Positions 15,129-23,452 of a DNA stretch of 45,284 nucleotides are shown here, piece by piece. A program made the translations under genes and the position numbers. Each line of letters starts with the position of its first letter. Positions within the stretch are counted from its first letter, which is position 1. Source of the stretch: Acidimicrobiia bacterium (lineage in GTDB: Bacteria > Actinomycetota > Acidimicrobiia > Spongiisociales > UBA5794); the NCBI GenBank assembly GCA_030066875.1, contig JASJAS010000041.1, positions 1-45,284 on the forward strand. Direction: 5' to 3'. Below the pieces are notes generated by a model. It worked only from the letters and a program-made list of their open reading frames with translations. It made no database searches and was not told the origin of the DNA.

Positions 15129-17315
15129 GTGACTGAACCCCGCGTGCTCGAAGGCCGCTACCGCATTACAGGACATCTCGCCCGTGGCGGCATGGGCGAT
15201 GTCTTCTCCGCGGAAGACATTGCTCTCGGCCGGCGGGTTGCAATCAAGATCCTCCACCCGCAGTTCGCCCGTGACGAGGCCTTCGTTTCCCGTTTTCGCC
15301 GCGAGGCGCAGAACGCTGCCGGCCTCAACCACCCCAACATCGTCAGCATCTACGACTTCGGGAAACACGAGGACACCTACTTCATGGTGATGGAGCTGAT
15401 CCAAGGGAGGACGCTGCGCGACATCCGCAAGTCTGAAGGCCTGCTGCTGCCGCGCCGTGCCGCCGAGATCGCAGCGGAGACCGCGGCTGCCCTGACTGTG
15501 GCACATCAAGCCGGGGTATTTCACCGGGACATCAAACCGGGCAACATCATGCTGACCCCCGACGGGAGCGTGAAGGTCACCGATTTTGGGATCGCCCGGG
15601 CACTCGACGACTCCGAGGAACTGACCCGCACCGGCGCGGTTATCGGCACAGCGACCTACTTCAGCCCAGAACAGGCACAGGGACTACCTGCCGATGCTCG
15701 CTCCGATATCTACTCCCTCGGAGTAGTTCTCTACGAACTGCTCTGCGGCCAGGCTCCCTTCACCGGAGAAAGCCCGGTGGCGGTGGCCTACCAGCACGTT
15801 GCCGAATACGCCATGCCTCCCAGCGGGATCAACCCCGACGTGCCGGCCGGTTTGGAGGCCGTCGTTGAACGGGCAATGGAGAAGGATCCGGAGGCTCGCT
15901 ACCAGTCTGCCGAGGATCTGCGAGCCGACCTGCTCCGCTACCTACGCGGAGAAATGACGGTGGCCCATCAGATGACCATCGAGCAGGAGGCTGTTGCGGC
16001 CGCGGTCCCGACGCCGGCGCCTTCTCCAGCCACCCAACCGTCGGCCCAGACACGGCTGATGACCAGCCCCGCTCCACCGCCCACAGCGACACCCGACGAG
16101 ACTGCGCGTCATGTGGCGCAGTATCCCGACAGGGAGCGAAGCCAGACCAGTTACATCCTGGCGATTGTCGGGTTGATCGCCTTGCTGGCCGTGGGAATCT
16201 TCATGTTGTGGCAGCTGCTCTCAGGACCGTCGGCTCCTGAGGAGCCGGAGACGGTGGTGGTACCTTCGCTCGACGGCCTGAGCCAGAGCGAAGCTACCGA
16301 CCTCCTTCAGGAAGAGGGGTTCCGCATATCGTTCCGACAGGTGCCGAGCCTCGAGGTCGATGAAGGCCTGGTCATCTCCACTGAGCCGGCTGCCGGCGAG
16401 GAGGTCGAACCGGGCACGAAGGTCACTCTCGTGATTTCCGCCGGACCGGAGCAGTTCCCCATTCCGAACGTGACAGATATTCCGATTGAGCAGGCGCGCG
16501 AGCGCCTCACGAGCGACGGGTTCGTCGTGGGGACCGAGACCCCGCAGGACAGCCAGGACATCGCCGCGGGCCTGGTCATCAGCCAATCGCTCCCGGCCGG
16601 AACCGAGGCCGATCCGGGCACCGTGATCAATCTGGTGGTCTCTGCCGGGCCTCGCTTCCTCACCGTGCCCGACCTCGAGGGTGTGCCGCGAACGACGGCG
16701 GAGGAGGAGTTGACCCGACTCGGCTTCGAAGACGTCGTCGTCGAGGACGAATTCTCCGACGAAATGCTCGAGGGATTCGTCACCCGTACTGATCCTCCGG
16801 CATCGCAGCTCGCGCAGCGCGACGAGACGGTGACCATCTACGTATCGAAAGGCCCCGAACCGTTCCCGCTGTCAGACCTGACCGGAAGGACTGTCGAGGA
16901 GGCCCAAACTCTTGCCAGCGAGCGCGGTTTGATCATCGTGGTGGATGTCGAAACGGTGGAGGTCACGGCCGCCAGCGGCCTGGCCGGCAAGATTGCAGCT
17001 CAAGACCCTTCGCCCGGGACCGAGGTGGTGTTTGGCGACGAGATCAATGTCCGGCTGGGCGTGTTGCTCCAGGTAGAGGTTCCCGACCTCACCGGCATGT
17101 CTGAGGACGATGCCCGGACCCAGTTGCTCGAACTCGGTTTGACTCTCAACGTCGTTGGCACGGTGGAGGTACCTCCAGATTCCGGGCTGGAAGGTCTGAT
17201 CGGTTCGCAGGATCCGGCCGTTGGCACCATGGTCGACGATGGTTCGACGGTGACCGTGGCGATCGGAGTGGTTACGGAAGAGCCACCGCCCGATGACGGC
17301 GACGACGGGAACTAG
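15129..17315 (+). CDS. pknB: Serine/threonine protein kinase with PASTA repeats (PknB/PrkC type)
   Basis: A 728-residue transmembrane kinase starting at GTG. The kinase domain is residues 10-275: glycine loop GHLARGGMGDVF, catalytic lysine 40 (VAIK), HRDIKPGN with Asp134, DFG at 152-154, and GTATYFSPEQAQG. A Pro-rich linker and a membrane helix at about 341-363 follow. Five PASTA repeats then run from about 374 to 715, the outer sensor for muropeptides and lipid II in this family. Mycobacterial PknB has four repeats. It ends a cluster with pstP, ftsW and pbpA and has no PknA partner here. Confidence 0.96.
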   Translation: MTEPRVLEGRYRITGHLARGGMGDVFSAEDIALGRRVAIKILHPQFARDEAFVSRFRREAQNAAGLNHPNIVSIYDFGKHEDTYFMVMELIQGRTLRDIRKSEGLLLPRRAAEIAAETAAALTVAHQAGVFHRDIKPGNIMLTPDGSVKVTDFGIARALDDSEELTRTGAVIGTATYFSPEQAQGLPADARSDIYSLGVVLYELLCGQAPFTGESPVAVAYQHVAEYAMPPSGINPDVPAGLEAVVERAMEKDPEARYQSAEDLRADLLRYLRGEMTVAHQMTIEQEAVAAAVPTPAPSPATQPSAQTRLMTSPAPPPTATPDETARHVAQYPDRERSQTSYILAIVGLIALLAVGIFMLWQLLSGPSAPEEPETVVVPSLDGLSQSEATDLLQEEGFRISFRQVPSLEVDEGLVISTEPAAGEEVEPGTKVTLVISAGPEQFPIPNVTDIPIEQARERLTSDGFVVGTETPQDSQDIAAGLVISQSLPAGTEADPGTVINLVVSAGPRFLTVPDLEGVPRTTAEEELTRLGFEDVVVEDEFSDEMLEGFVTRTDPPASQLAQRDETVTIYVSKGPEPFPLSDLTGRTVEEAQTLASERGLIIVVDVETVEVTAASGLAGKIAAQDPSPGTEVVFGDEINVRLGVLLQVEVPDLTGMSEDDARTQLLELGLTLNVVGTVEVPPDSGLEGLIGSQDPAVGTMVDDGSTVTVAIGVVTEEPPPDDGDDGN

Positions 17316-17331
17316 CGGCTCCTCGACCCGC

Positions 17332-17889
17332 TCACTCGAGAAAGTTGGCGAGAAGGTCCTTGCCCGCCGTCGTCATGATGCTCTCCGGGTGGAACTGCAC
17401 GCCGGTAATCGGGAGCTGGCGATGGCGGATTCCCTGCACCACACCGTCTTCGGAGTGGGCGACGGCCTGCAGCTCATCGGGTAGCACGACCGTCGCCAGT
17501 GAGTGATAGCGGGTTGCCTCAAACGGATTCGGGATGTCACTGAAGATCCCCATGCCGTCGTGCGTGATCGGTGAGACCTTGCCGTGTCGAGGCTCTGGCG
17601 CCAGGTCGACCGAACCGCCGAACGCAACCGCAATCGCCTGGTGACCGAGGCACACACCAAGGGTGGGGATCTCCGCGCCGAATGCTTTGATGAACTCGAT
17701 GGAGTTGCCGGCACTCTCCGGGCGACCCGGCCCCGGTGAGATGACCAAGCGGTCGAAGCCCTGCGCTGCATCATCGCCGGGTGAGAGCGCGTCGTTACGC
17801 ACCACAACCGGTTCGGCACCGAGCTCACCCAGGTACTGAACCAGGTTGAAGGTAAAAGAGTCGTAGTTATCGATGACGAGCACCCTCAT
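17332..17889 (-). CDS. pabA: Glutamine amidotransferase subunit of aminodeoxychorismate or anthranilate synthase (PabA/TrpG)
   Basis: A 185-residue class I glutaminase that hands ammonia to a chorismate-using partner (PabB for folate, TrpE for tryptophan). MRVLVIDNYDSFTFNLVQYL is the typical start, followed by the oxyanion motif SPGPGRPESAG and the triad Cys80 (GVCLGHQ), His167 and Glu169 (FHPES). The true start is ATG 17889, not the longer ORF. The partner gene is not in the window. It overlaps the small membrane gene by four bases, and a PabA/TrpG gene next to pknB is a known actinobacterial arrangement. Confidence 0.93.
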   Translation of the reverse strand: MRVLVIDNYDSFTFNLVQYLGELGAEPVVVRNDALSPGDDAAQGFDRLVISPGPGRPESAGNSIEFIKAFGAEIPTLGVCLGHQAIAVAFGGSVDLAPEPRHGKVSPITHDGMGIFSDIPNPFEATRYHSLATVVLPDELQAVAHSEDGVVQGIRHRQLPITGVQFHPESIMTTAGKDLLANFLE

Positions 17890-18038
17890 CCGACGGTGCC
17901 TCCTTGATCGAGGAGAACGGTGCCGAGCCAATCGTAGAAAAAGTGAAGCACGACCAAGAGGACCGCAGTGAGCACCACCGCCTGAGTGATCCGGATCCCA
18001 AGCGGGCCGGGTAACACACGCCAGATGCGGCGGATCAT
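17886..18038 (-). CDS. 50-residue single-pass membrane protein
   Basis: The protein starts MIRRIWRVLPGPLG and has one long hydrophobic helix (about residues 16-40), ending YDWLGTVLLDQGG. It overlaps the sortase stop by four bases and the pabA start by four bases, so it is translated between them in one operon; that coupling is the main support. I do not recognise a family. It could assist sortase localisation, but that is a guess from position. Confidence 0.65.
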   Translation of the reverse strand: MIRRIWRVLPGPLGIRITQAVVLTAVLLVVLHFFYDWLGTVLLDQGGTVG

Positions 18039-18841
18039 GACATCACCTCGATCACGTCGTGGTTGGGACCAAAGACGAGCTCGGCAGCAACAACCAAGCG
18101 CTGACGTGCGGAGAACTTGGGATGACAGGTGGTGAGAGTGAGCCAGGCACCCTCGCGGGGGTCGGCAACCCACACGTCGGTCGGTTTGACGACCCGAATC
18201 TCGCGCACCGCGTAGATGTGGGTGCCGAGCGCGGTGTCGACCTCGATCCGGTCGCCCGGATCCAGAGCATCGAGTTCATGAAATGGCTGGCCCCAGGTGG
18301 TGCGATGGCCGCTGATAACGGCGTTGCCGGGCTGCCCGGGCAGCGCAGTGTCTGGCATGTGGCCGGCACCGGTGCGCAGATCGACCGTGCGTACACCTTC
18401 AACGACGTTCCAGCCCTCCTCGAGCCGCTCCAGTTTGGGGATGCGGATGAGGGCAAAGGCGGCACCAAGATCTGGCGGAGACTCGACGCGGAGGATCAGT
18501 GGCTCGGAATCGTCGATGGTCGCTCCCCCGTTTCCACCCGAGCCGTCCCCGGAACCGCCTCCGGACCCGCCCGGACCGTCGCTACCCGTCTGGCTCGGGA
18601 CTACCACAACCTCAGAGATCTCGGTCTCCTCCCACTGCTCGAGACGCTCGAGCGCCAGCTCGGATTGGTTCTGTTGGGCGAACCAGCTGGTCACAAAGAG
18701 CTGGTGAACCACAAAACCAAGTGTGAAAACGCCCAGGTAGATGAGGGTCCAGCCCAGATTGTGGAGGACCCGCAGCCCGCGGGTAGAAGCCGCGGCGAGG
18801 GCTTCGGTCTCAACCTCGGGTGCTACCTGGGCGTCTGTCAT
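18035..18841 (-). CDS. Class E sortase
   Basis: A 268-residue membrane transpeptidase. It has a cytoplasmic N-terminus, a helix at about 30-50, and a low-complexity Gly/Ser linker at about 85-106. The sortase domain has catalytic His179 (VISGHRTTW), Cys239 (LTLTTCHPKF) and Arg247 (ARQRLVV). Class E sortases join LAXTG-type proteins to the wall cross-bridge, and sometimes build pili, in GC-rich Gram-positives. No LAXTG substrate was found in this window. AAGGA lies before the ATG. Confidence 0.93.
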   Translation of the reverse strand: MTDAQVAPEVETEALAAASTRGLRVLHNLGWTLIYLGVFTLGFVVHQLFVTSWFAQQNQSELALERLEQWEETEISEVVVVPSQTGSDGPGGSGGGSGDGSGGNGGATIDDSEPLILRVESPPDLGAAFALIRIPKLERLEEGWNVVEGVRTVDLRTGAGHMPDTALPGQPGNAVISGHRTTWGQPFHELDALDPGDRIEVDTALGTHIYAVREIRVVKPTDVWVADPREGAWLTLTTCHPKFSARQRLVVAAELVFGPNHDVIEVMS

Positions 18842-18956
18842 CTAGATCCTTGCCTGGCGAAGCGGTCTCAGCACCTGGTCATGCGATGGCAGAGTACCCG
18901 GGACCCGGCGGCCGCCATTGCAGAGTATCGGCTTTTGGGTATTAGCCTTTACGCCC

Positions 18957-19211
18957 ATGCCTGTCTCGAAAAAGCGAAAGAAAGCTGCCAAACGCCGACC
19001 CACCCCGCCCAAGCGGGTCGATCCGGTGCAGGAGAAGGGTCCGTCGCCTACATGGTACGTGGTGACGATGTTCAGCCTGATGGGCCTCGGCGTCATCATC
19101 ATCCTGGCGAACTACATCAACCTGCTACCCAACAGCCCGTCAAATGCCTGGCTACTCATCGGGCTGGGGGGCATCGCCGGCGGCTTCGCTATGACCCTGA
19201 ACTATCGATAA
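18957..19211 (+). CDS. crgA: Cell division protein CrgA
   Basis: An 84-residue protein with a strongly basic N-terminus (MPVSKKRKKAAKRRPTPPK) and two membrane helices (about 32-52 and 62-80) linked by the NYINLLPNSPSNAWL loop typical of CrgA. In mycobacteria it bridges FtsZ, FtsQ, FtsI and CwsA, and in Streptomyces it restrains Z-ring formation. ATG 18957 is chosen over the longer ORF because the basic tail starts there. Its stop lies inside a perfect palindrome. Confidence 0.92.
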   Translation: MPVSKKRKKAAKRRPTPPKRVDPVQEKGPSPTWYVVTMFSLMGLGVIIILANYINLLPNSPSNAWLLIGLGGIAGGFAMTLNYR

Positions 19212-19230
19212 CTACACGCGTGTAGTTATC
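19207..19230. repeat. 24-bp perfect palindrome at crgA stop
   Basis: GATAACTACACG is followed directly by its own reverse complement CGTGTAGTTATC, with no spacer. The palindrome includes the last bases of the crgA stop codon and lies between convergent genes. It could be a bidirectional terminator with a CGCG loop or a dimeric protein-binding site. There is no T tract. Confidence 0.75.
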
Positions 19231-19274
19231 CACTCTGTTGCCCACATCTGGGGAAAAGTCGCGAAAACGCCTAT

Positions 19275-19706
19275 TCAGGTAGAGATCTTGAAGACAGGGT
19301 GGGCGGCCGCCTCCGCCTCGAACTCCTCTACCGGGGCGTCCTGATCAGCGTCGAAGTATCGGCGGACCACCGAGACTTGTTGGACATACTTCTTGAGAAT
19401 GGGCGCCGCGGCGGCTGCGTCGAGTTCGGTCAGCGTGATCTCCTCAACCGTACCCCCCTGGGAGAGCTCGGCGACACCGGCGTCACGCACGTTGTAGACC
19501 CAACCGACAATCCCAAACGGCGCAACCAGGTACCTGTCTTCTCCTTCGGTAACAAGCGTCACCGGAGTTGTGCGTTCCAGGCCGCTCTTCCGACCCAGGG
19601 TGGTCAACAGGTAAGTGCGCTTGTCGAACTTCCCCTTGCGCACCCGCCCGGCGACCAACCGGTTGATCATCTTGCGTACCGCTCCAAGACGATAGGTCTT
19701 TGCCAC
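19275..19706 (-). CDS. F420-type nitroreductase-like protein (Ddn family)
   Basis: A 143-residue protein resembling the deazaflavin(F420)-dependent nitroreductase family of actinobacteria: LLTTLGRKSGLERTTPVTL, then DRYLVAPFGIVGWVYNVRD. This split-beta-barrel family uses reduced F420 to reduce quinones or nitro compounds. The GTG at 19706 follows GGAAGAGG at a normal distance, and the longer ORF start lies in unrelated sequence. Its substrate is unknown. It is convergent with crgA. Confidence 0.85.
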   Translation of the reverse strand: MAKTYRLGAVRKMINRLVAGRVRKGKFDKRTYLLTTLGRKSGLERTTPVTLVTEGEDRYLVAPFGIVGWVYNVRDAGVAELSQGGTVEEITLTELDAAAAAPILKKYVQQVSVVRRYFDADQDAPVEEFEAEAAAHPVFKIST

Positions 19707-19750
19707 TCGCGACCTCTTCCGTAGGCAAGGCCGAGCGTAGCCGATGGTGC

Positions 19751-19984
19751 CTAGGAGATTTCGACCATGTCTTCTCGACAGTGGCGGGGGGCCACGGGGT
19801 TCGCCTCCTGGGCGTGAGTGACCGTGAGCCGCATCCCGCAAACGACACATCGATAGTCGACGGCGATCTCCTTCACATCGTCCGGATCGGGGTCATCAGG
19901 CTGAGGAATCAGCAGCAATCGGATAACCCAGAGCGTCATCGCGATGATCGACACACCAATCGCGATGGCGATAACCAACTGCAT
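19751..19984 (-). CDS. Small membrane protein with CxxC...C zinc-ribbon-like tail
   Basis: A 77-residue protein with an N-terminal membrane helix (residues 3-27), an acidic Asp/Pro linker, and a short tail with CVVCGMRLTVT and PRHC. The three cysteines and histidine could hold a metal. I recognise no family. It starts nine bases after the thiolase stop, so the two are probably co-transcribed. Confidence 0.7.
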   Translation of the reverse strand: MQLVIAIAIGVSIIAMTLWVIRLLLIPQPDDPDPDDVKEIAVDYRCVVCGMRLTVTHAQEANPVAPRHCREDMVEIS

Positions 19985-19993
19985 CGGGCGGTG

Positions 19994-21163
19994 CTATGCG
20001 TCGATGAGTTCGATGATCGTGCCGTTGGCCATACCGCCGCCTTCACACATCGTCTGCAGTCCGTAGCGGGCCCCGCGTCGCTCCATCTCGTGAAGGAGCG
20101 TTGTCATCAGCTTGGCCCCGGAGGCACCGAGCGGATGTCCGAGCGCCATGGCCCCGCCGTTGACGTTGGTCTTTTCCCAGTCGGCACCGGTCTCTTTCAG
20201 CCACGCAGAGATCACGGTGCCGAACGCCTCGTTGACCTCGAACAGGCCTATGTCGTCCAGGGTGAGACCGGCCCTTTCCAACACCTTCTCCGTCGCCGGG
20301 ATCGGGCCTTTGAGCATTGTTACCGGGTCCACCCCGACCACGGCGAAGGCCTTGAAGCGGGCCCGCGGTGTGAGGCCGAGCTCGTTCGCCTTCGCCTCGC
20401 TCATGACGAGCACGGCCGCGGCTCCGTCGGTTATCTGCGACGAGTTGCCAGCGGTGACGACACCGTCCTCCTTGAAGGCCGGTTTGAGACCGCCCAGCGC
20501 TTCCAAGGTCGTGGTGGGACGGATTCCCTCGTCCCGGGTCATGAGTTCGGTGGTGCCGTCTTCGTCCTTCACCTCGATGGGAACGATCTCGCGGTCGAAC
20601 CTGCCCTCTTCAGTGGCTCGCATAGCTCGCTGGTGGGAGTCGAGGGCGAGTTGATCGATCTCTTCACGGGAGATCTCGAACTCCTCGGCGATCATCTCGG
20701 CCGAGATACCCTGAGGGACGATGCCGTTGTCGTAACGCTCGAGCATGGCCGGGCCGAAAGGCAGGCCGGGACCTTGCTGCATGGTGATCGCCATCGGAAC
20801 CCGCGTCATCGACTCGACGCCGGCCGCGATGACCACGTCATATGAGCCCGACATCACGCCCTGTGCCGCAAAGTGCACAGCCTGCTGGCTCGACCCGCAT
20901 TGTCGATCGATTGTGATGCCGGGAACGTGCTCAGGGAAGCCGGCTGCGAGAAGGGCATTGCGTCCCACATTGACGCTTTGCTCGCCGGTCTGAGTGACAC
21001 AGCCCATGATGACGTCATCGACCTCGCCGGGGTCGAGGTTGTTCCTCTTGACGAGTTCCTTGAGTACTTCAGCCGCCAGATCGACAGGGTGCCAGTCCTT
21101 TAGCTTGCCGCCGCGCCTCCCACCCGGGGTGCGAACGGCATCGATGATCACTGCGTCTGCCAT
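19994..21163 (-). CDS. Acetyl-CoA C-acetyltransferase (thiolase)
   Basis: A 389-residue thiolase that cleaves or forms beta-ketoacyl-CoA. The acyl-accepting cysteine is Cys89 (DRQCGSSQQAVH). The catalytic His lies in GGAMALGHPLGASG and the second Cys in MCEGGGMANG near the end. Length is normal. Sequence does not decide between acetoacetyl-CoA thiolase and a beta-oxidation thiolase, and no partner acyl-CoA dehydrogenase is in the window. GGAGGG precedes the ATG, only 35 bases after tRNA-Ala on the same strand. Confidence 0.94.
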   Translation of the reverse strand: MADAVIIDAVRTPGGRRGGKLKDWHPVDLAAEVLKELVKRNNLDPGEVDDVIMGCVTQTGEQSVNVGRNALLAAGFPEHVPGITIDRQCGSSQQAVHFAAQGVMSGSYDVVIAAGVESMTRVPMAITMQQGPGLPFGPAMLERYDNGIVPQGISAEMIAEEFEISREEIDQLALDSHQRAMRATEEGRFDREIVPIEVKDEDGTTELMTRDEGIRPTTTLEALGGLKPAFKEDGVVTAGNSSQITDGAAAVLVMSEAKANELGLTPRARFKAFAVVGVDPVTMLKGPIPATEKVLERAGLTLDDIGLFEVNEAFGTVISAWLKETGADWEKTNVNGGAMALGHPLGASGAKLMTTLLHEMERRGARYGLQTMCEGGGMANGTIIELIDA

Positions 21164-21201
21164 CAGTCGTTCCCTCCGATTATGGTGCCGGTGAGTAGTG
21201 G

Positions 21202-21275
21202 TGGAGACGATCGGATTTGAACCGACGACCCCCTGGTTGCAAACCAGGTGCTCTGCCAGACTGAGCTACGTCCCC
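21202..21275 (-). tRNA. tRNA-Ala (anticodon TGC)
   Basis: The gene starts GGGGACGTAGCTCAG and has anticodon loop TTTGCAA in a CCTGG/CCAGG stem, giving TGC. The 3' acceptor CGTCTCC is followed by A and an encoded CCA (21199-21201), unlike the serine and leucine tRNAs here. No terminator separates it from the thiolase gene downstream. Confidence 0.95.
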
Positions 21276-21327
21276 AGGAGTGCACGCATTGTATATGCGG
21301 CCGCGGTCTTCGGATACTTCGCGCCAA

Positions 21328-22161
21328 TCAGGCGAAGAACGCCCGGGAGATCTCGTATTGCTCGGCAAGGCCTTTCAGGTGCCGCGGGCTCAGCAGTTCG
21401 AATTCGACGCCACGGACCCGGCCGGCCGCTTGACGCAATCGGTCGGTGACCAGCGCTTGTCCGCCATCGGCAGTGTCGGTGACACGAGCGGCCACATTCA
21501 CAACATGGCCCAACAGGTCGTTGTCGGTCGCTAGGACGCTGCCCTCGTGTCCCCCCACCCGTACGTGGAGCGGACCTGCGCTGAGGGCAGCGAGCTCCAC
21601 CTCGGCCAGAACAGCTGCCCGGGGTTCGGCAAAACTCAGCATGTGTCCGTCGCCGATGGTCTTCACAACCGTGCCGCCCCGACCGCGGACAATCGAATCA
21701 ACCGTGTCGTAGTGGTCGCGCAACATCGCACTCGCCTCGCGGTCCCCTTTCTCGCTGGTGTACTCCGTGAATCCCTCGAGATCACTGAATACAACCGCCC
21801 GGCTGATCGCCGGAAGAGTCTCGCCAGTGGGCGCATCCTCGGCTAGGACTTCTAGCGGGCGCACCTGCAGTCGTTCGAGAACCGATGGTTCGTCCGACGC
21901 TATGGCCGCCAGCCGGTCGCGGAACTGGCGTAGCGCTGTGTCGAAGTTCGTGCCCTCCGGGAGAGTACGCAGGGTGGCTTCGTCCACGAGCCCAACCTCG
22001 AGCAACGGGGCGAACTTGTTGGGGTCCTCGGCGTATTTCTCGGCAATCTTGGCCGCGATCATCTGTTTCACGTTTGCGGCTATGTCCCCCGGCTTCATCT
22101 TGCCACTGCGCAAATCTCCGAGGCTGCTCGCAGCGTCCGTCTTCTTCCTCTTGCGCGCCAT
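21328..22161 (-). CDS. Class III adenylate/guanylate cyclase-domain protein
   Basis: A 277-residue cytoplasmic protein. Residues 1-115 are helical and unassigned. Residues 120-277 form a class III nucleotidyl cyclase domain: FSDLEGFTEYT with the first metal-binding Asp, KTIGDGHMLSF with the second, and GHVVNVAARVTD with the transition-state Asn region. The substrate base is not certain. ATG 22161 is used because it lies seven bases after TAGCGT with no ribosome site, which suggests a leaderless mRNA; the longer ORF adds nine residues. Confidence 0.88.
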   Translation of the reverse strand: MARKRKKTDAASSLGDLRSGKMKPGDIAANVKQMIAAKIAEKYAEDPNKFAPLLEVGLVDEATLRTLPEGTNFDTALRQFRDRLAAIASDEPSVLERLQVRPLEVLAEDAPTGETLPAISRAVVFSDLEGFTEYTSEKGDREASAMLRDHYDTVDSIVRGRGGTVVKTIGDGHMLSFAEPRAAVLAEVELAALSAGPLHVRVGGHEGSVLATDNDLLGHVVNVAARVTDTADGGQALVTDRLRQAAGRVRGVEFELLSPRHLKGLAEQYEISRAFFA

Positions 22162-22168
22162 GGCGCCA

Positions 22169-22174
22169 ACGCTA
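22169..22174 (-). promoter_or_regulatory. -10 box for leaderless cyclase gene
   Basis: The minus strand reads TAGCGT, then seven bases, then the ATG. No Shine-Dalgarno sequence is visible. Confidence 0.35.
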
Positions 22175-22246
22175 CCGGAAGCGAACACGCCGCCGTTCCA
22201 CTAGAAATGAGCTGTCCTCTGCCTGTTAAACTCGCCTGCCCGTAGG

Positions 22247-22321
22247 GGGCCCATAGCTCAGCTCGGTTAGAGCGCATCCCTGATAAGGATGAGGTCCCTG
22301 GTTCAAATCCAGGTGGGCCCA
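22247..22321 (+). tRNA. tRNA-Ile (anticodon GAT)
   Basis: GGGCCCATAGCTCAG starts the gene. The anticodon loop CTGATAA in a CATCC/GGATG stem gives GAT. T arm CCTGG-TTCAAAT-CCAGG and acceptor TGGGCCC-A complete 75 nt. CCA is not encoded. It stands apart from rRNA genes. Confidence 0.96.
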
Positions 22322-22327
22322 CAAACA

Positions 22328-22352
22328 AATCCCTCGTGCTTGCGGGGGGATT
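22328..22352 (+). terminator. Likely terminator of tRNA-Ile
   Basis: AATCCCTC pairs with GGGGGATT (one G-T pair) around a nine-base loop, six bases after the tRNA. A short T-rich stretch (CTAGTTTGG) follows. Confidence 0.5.
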
Positions 22353-22518
22353 CCCTAGTTTGGTCATTTCCTGCCGACGCCTCGGGGACCTGCATGCTGC
22401 GTAGCACTAGCGGCGGATGCTGCCAGGGCGACCCTCTGCACCTCGACGCCCATTGGTACGTTGAGGGTGTTGTACCGTGTCAGTAGCGACGTCCTCTCGA
22501 ATCAGAAAGCGGGGCGCC

Positions 22519-22944
22519 ATGGCATTGTCACTTTCCCCCGACGTCCGAGCCATCATTGAATCCGGGCGGCTCGCCCATTTCACCACTGTCTCAGCTGATG
22601 GCCGCCCGCACACCACAATCGTGTGGGTAGGACTCGACGACGACGAGATCGTGATCGGGAAGCTCCAACCCGACCAGAAGGTAGCCAACATCACCAGAGA
22701 CCCACGGGTATCGCTTTCGATGGAGGCCGAAGGCGACCAGTACGGCATGCAAAACTACTTGGTCGTCGAAGGCAACGCCCGCATCACAAAGGGCGGAGCA
22801 CCCGAGCTGCTCAACCAACTTGCCCAGCGATACATTGGATCAGGCACTGAGTTCCCACCCATGCCCAATCCGCCACCCGGGTTCATCATCCGCGTGACTC
22901 CGAGCAAGGTCCGGGGAATGGGCCCATGGGGCACTCAGCTCTGA
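22519..22944 (+). CDS. PPOX-class flavin/F420-binding split-barrel protein
   Basis: A protein of about 141 residues in the pyridoxamine-5'-phosphate-oxidase-like fold: GRLAHFTTVSADGRPHTTIVW, then DPRVSLSMEAEGD, then YLVVEGNARITKGG. Such actinobacterial proteins often bind F420 or FMN and reduce small substrates. The basic N-terminus expected for substrate-phosphate binding in true PdxH is absent. ATG 22519 follows GCGGGG; GTG 22477, with GAGGG upstream, is an alternative adding 14 residues. Confidence 0.83.
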   Translation: MALSLSPDVRAIIESGRLAHFTTVSADGRPHTTIVWVGLDDDEIVIGKLQPDQKVANITRDPRVSLSMEAEGDQYGMQNYLVVEGNARITKGGAPELLNQLAQRYIGSGTEFPPMPNPPPGFIIRVTPSKVRGMGPWGTQL

Positions 22945-23010
22945 CGATCACGCTCCTGACAACGGAAGAGTTGAAGCCTGCCCCCAGCTCATCGAGCTTG
23001 GCGACTCGAA

Positions 23011-23256
23011 CTACCAGGCGCTGGTTACCTCGCTCATGTGGATCCAGGCAACAAACGATTTGGCGTCGCTGGATTCTTCTTCCGCGACATAGGACAGGGC
23101 CCATTCGAGGACGAGCTTGTCGCTGAACCCACATCCGGTGAGAAACGGCCGTGCTTCCTTGGCGAGTAGACGGGCGCTTTCGAGCTGAGCCGGGGTGGGA
23201 GTCTGATCGCGAGCGACGATCCTGCGCGGGTGCCTGGGGAGCGGGCACGTTGTCAT
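23011..23256 (-). CDS. Small hypothetical protein, 81 residues
   Basis: No family is recognised. The protein has a basic N-terminus ([14 protein letters not shown]), then a helical stretch and an acidic segment ([14 protein letters not shown]). A strong ribosome site AAGGAG lies five bases before the ATG, and CATAAT lies further upstream as a possible -10. These signals, and the absence of another gene in the space, support a real short gene. The longer ORF-track start has no such signals. Confidence 0.6.
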   Translation of the reverse strand: MTTCPLPRHPRRIVARDQTPTPAQLESARLLAKEARPFLTGCGFSDKLVLEWALSYVAEEESSDAKSFVAWIHMSEVTSAW

Positions 23257-23439
23257 GCTGACTCCTTGGTGCTTCCCCACCATTATGAACCAGGCCAGTG
23301 CACTGGGGAAGATGCGTCGCTCAGGAATGCCATGGCTGGAAACCCACCGCTTCTTGCGGATATGCCTACCAAATGACGAAGCCATGTCCGCCAGAACGTG
23401 TACGGACACCGGACGTATCGATGAGTGCACGTGGCTCCG

Positions 23440-23445
23440 TACACT
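23440..23445 (+). promoter_or_regulatory. -10 box for leaderless 2-hydroxyacid dehydrogenase gene
   Basis: TACACT ends seven bases before the ATG at 23453, with no ribosome site between. Confidence 0.4.
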
Positions 23446-23452
23446 CCCAACC

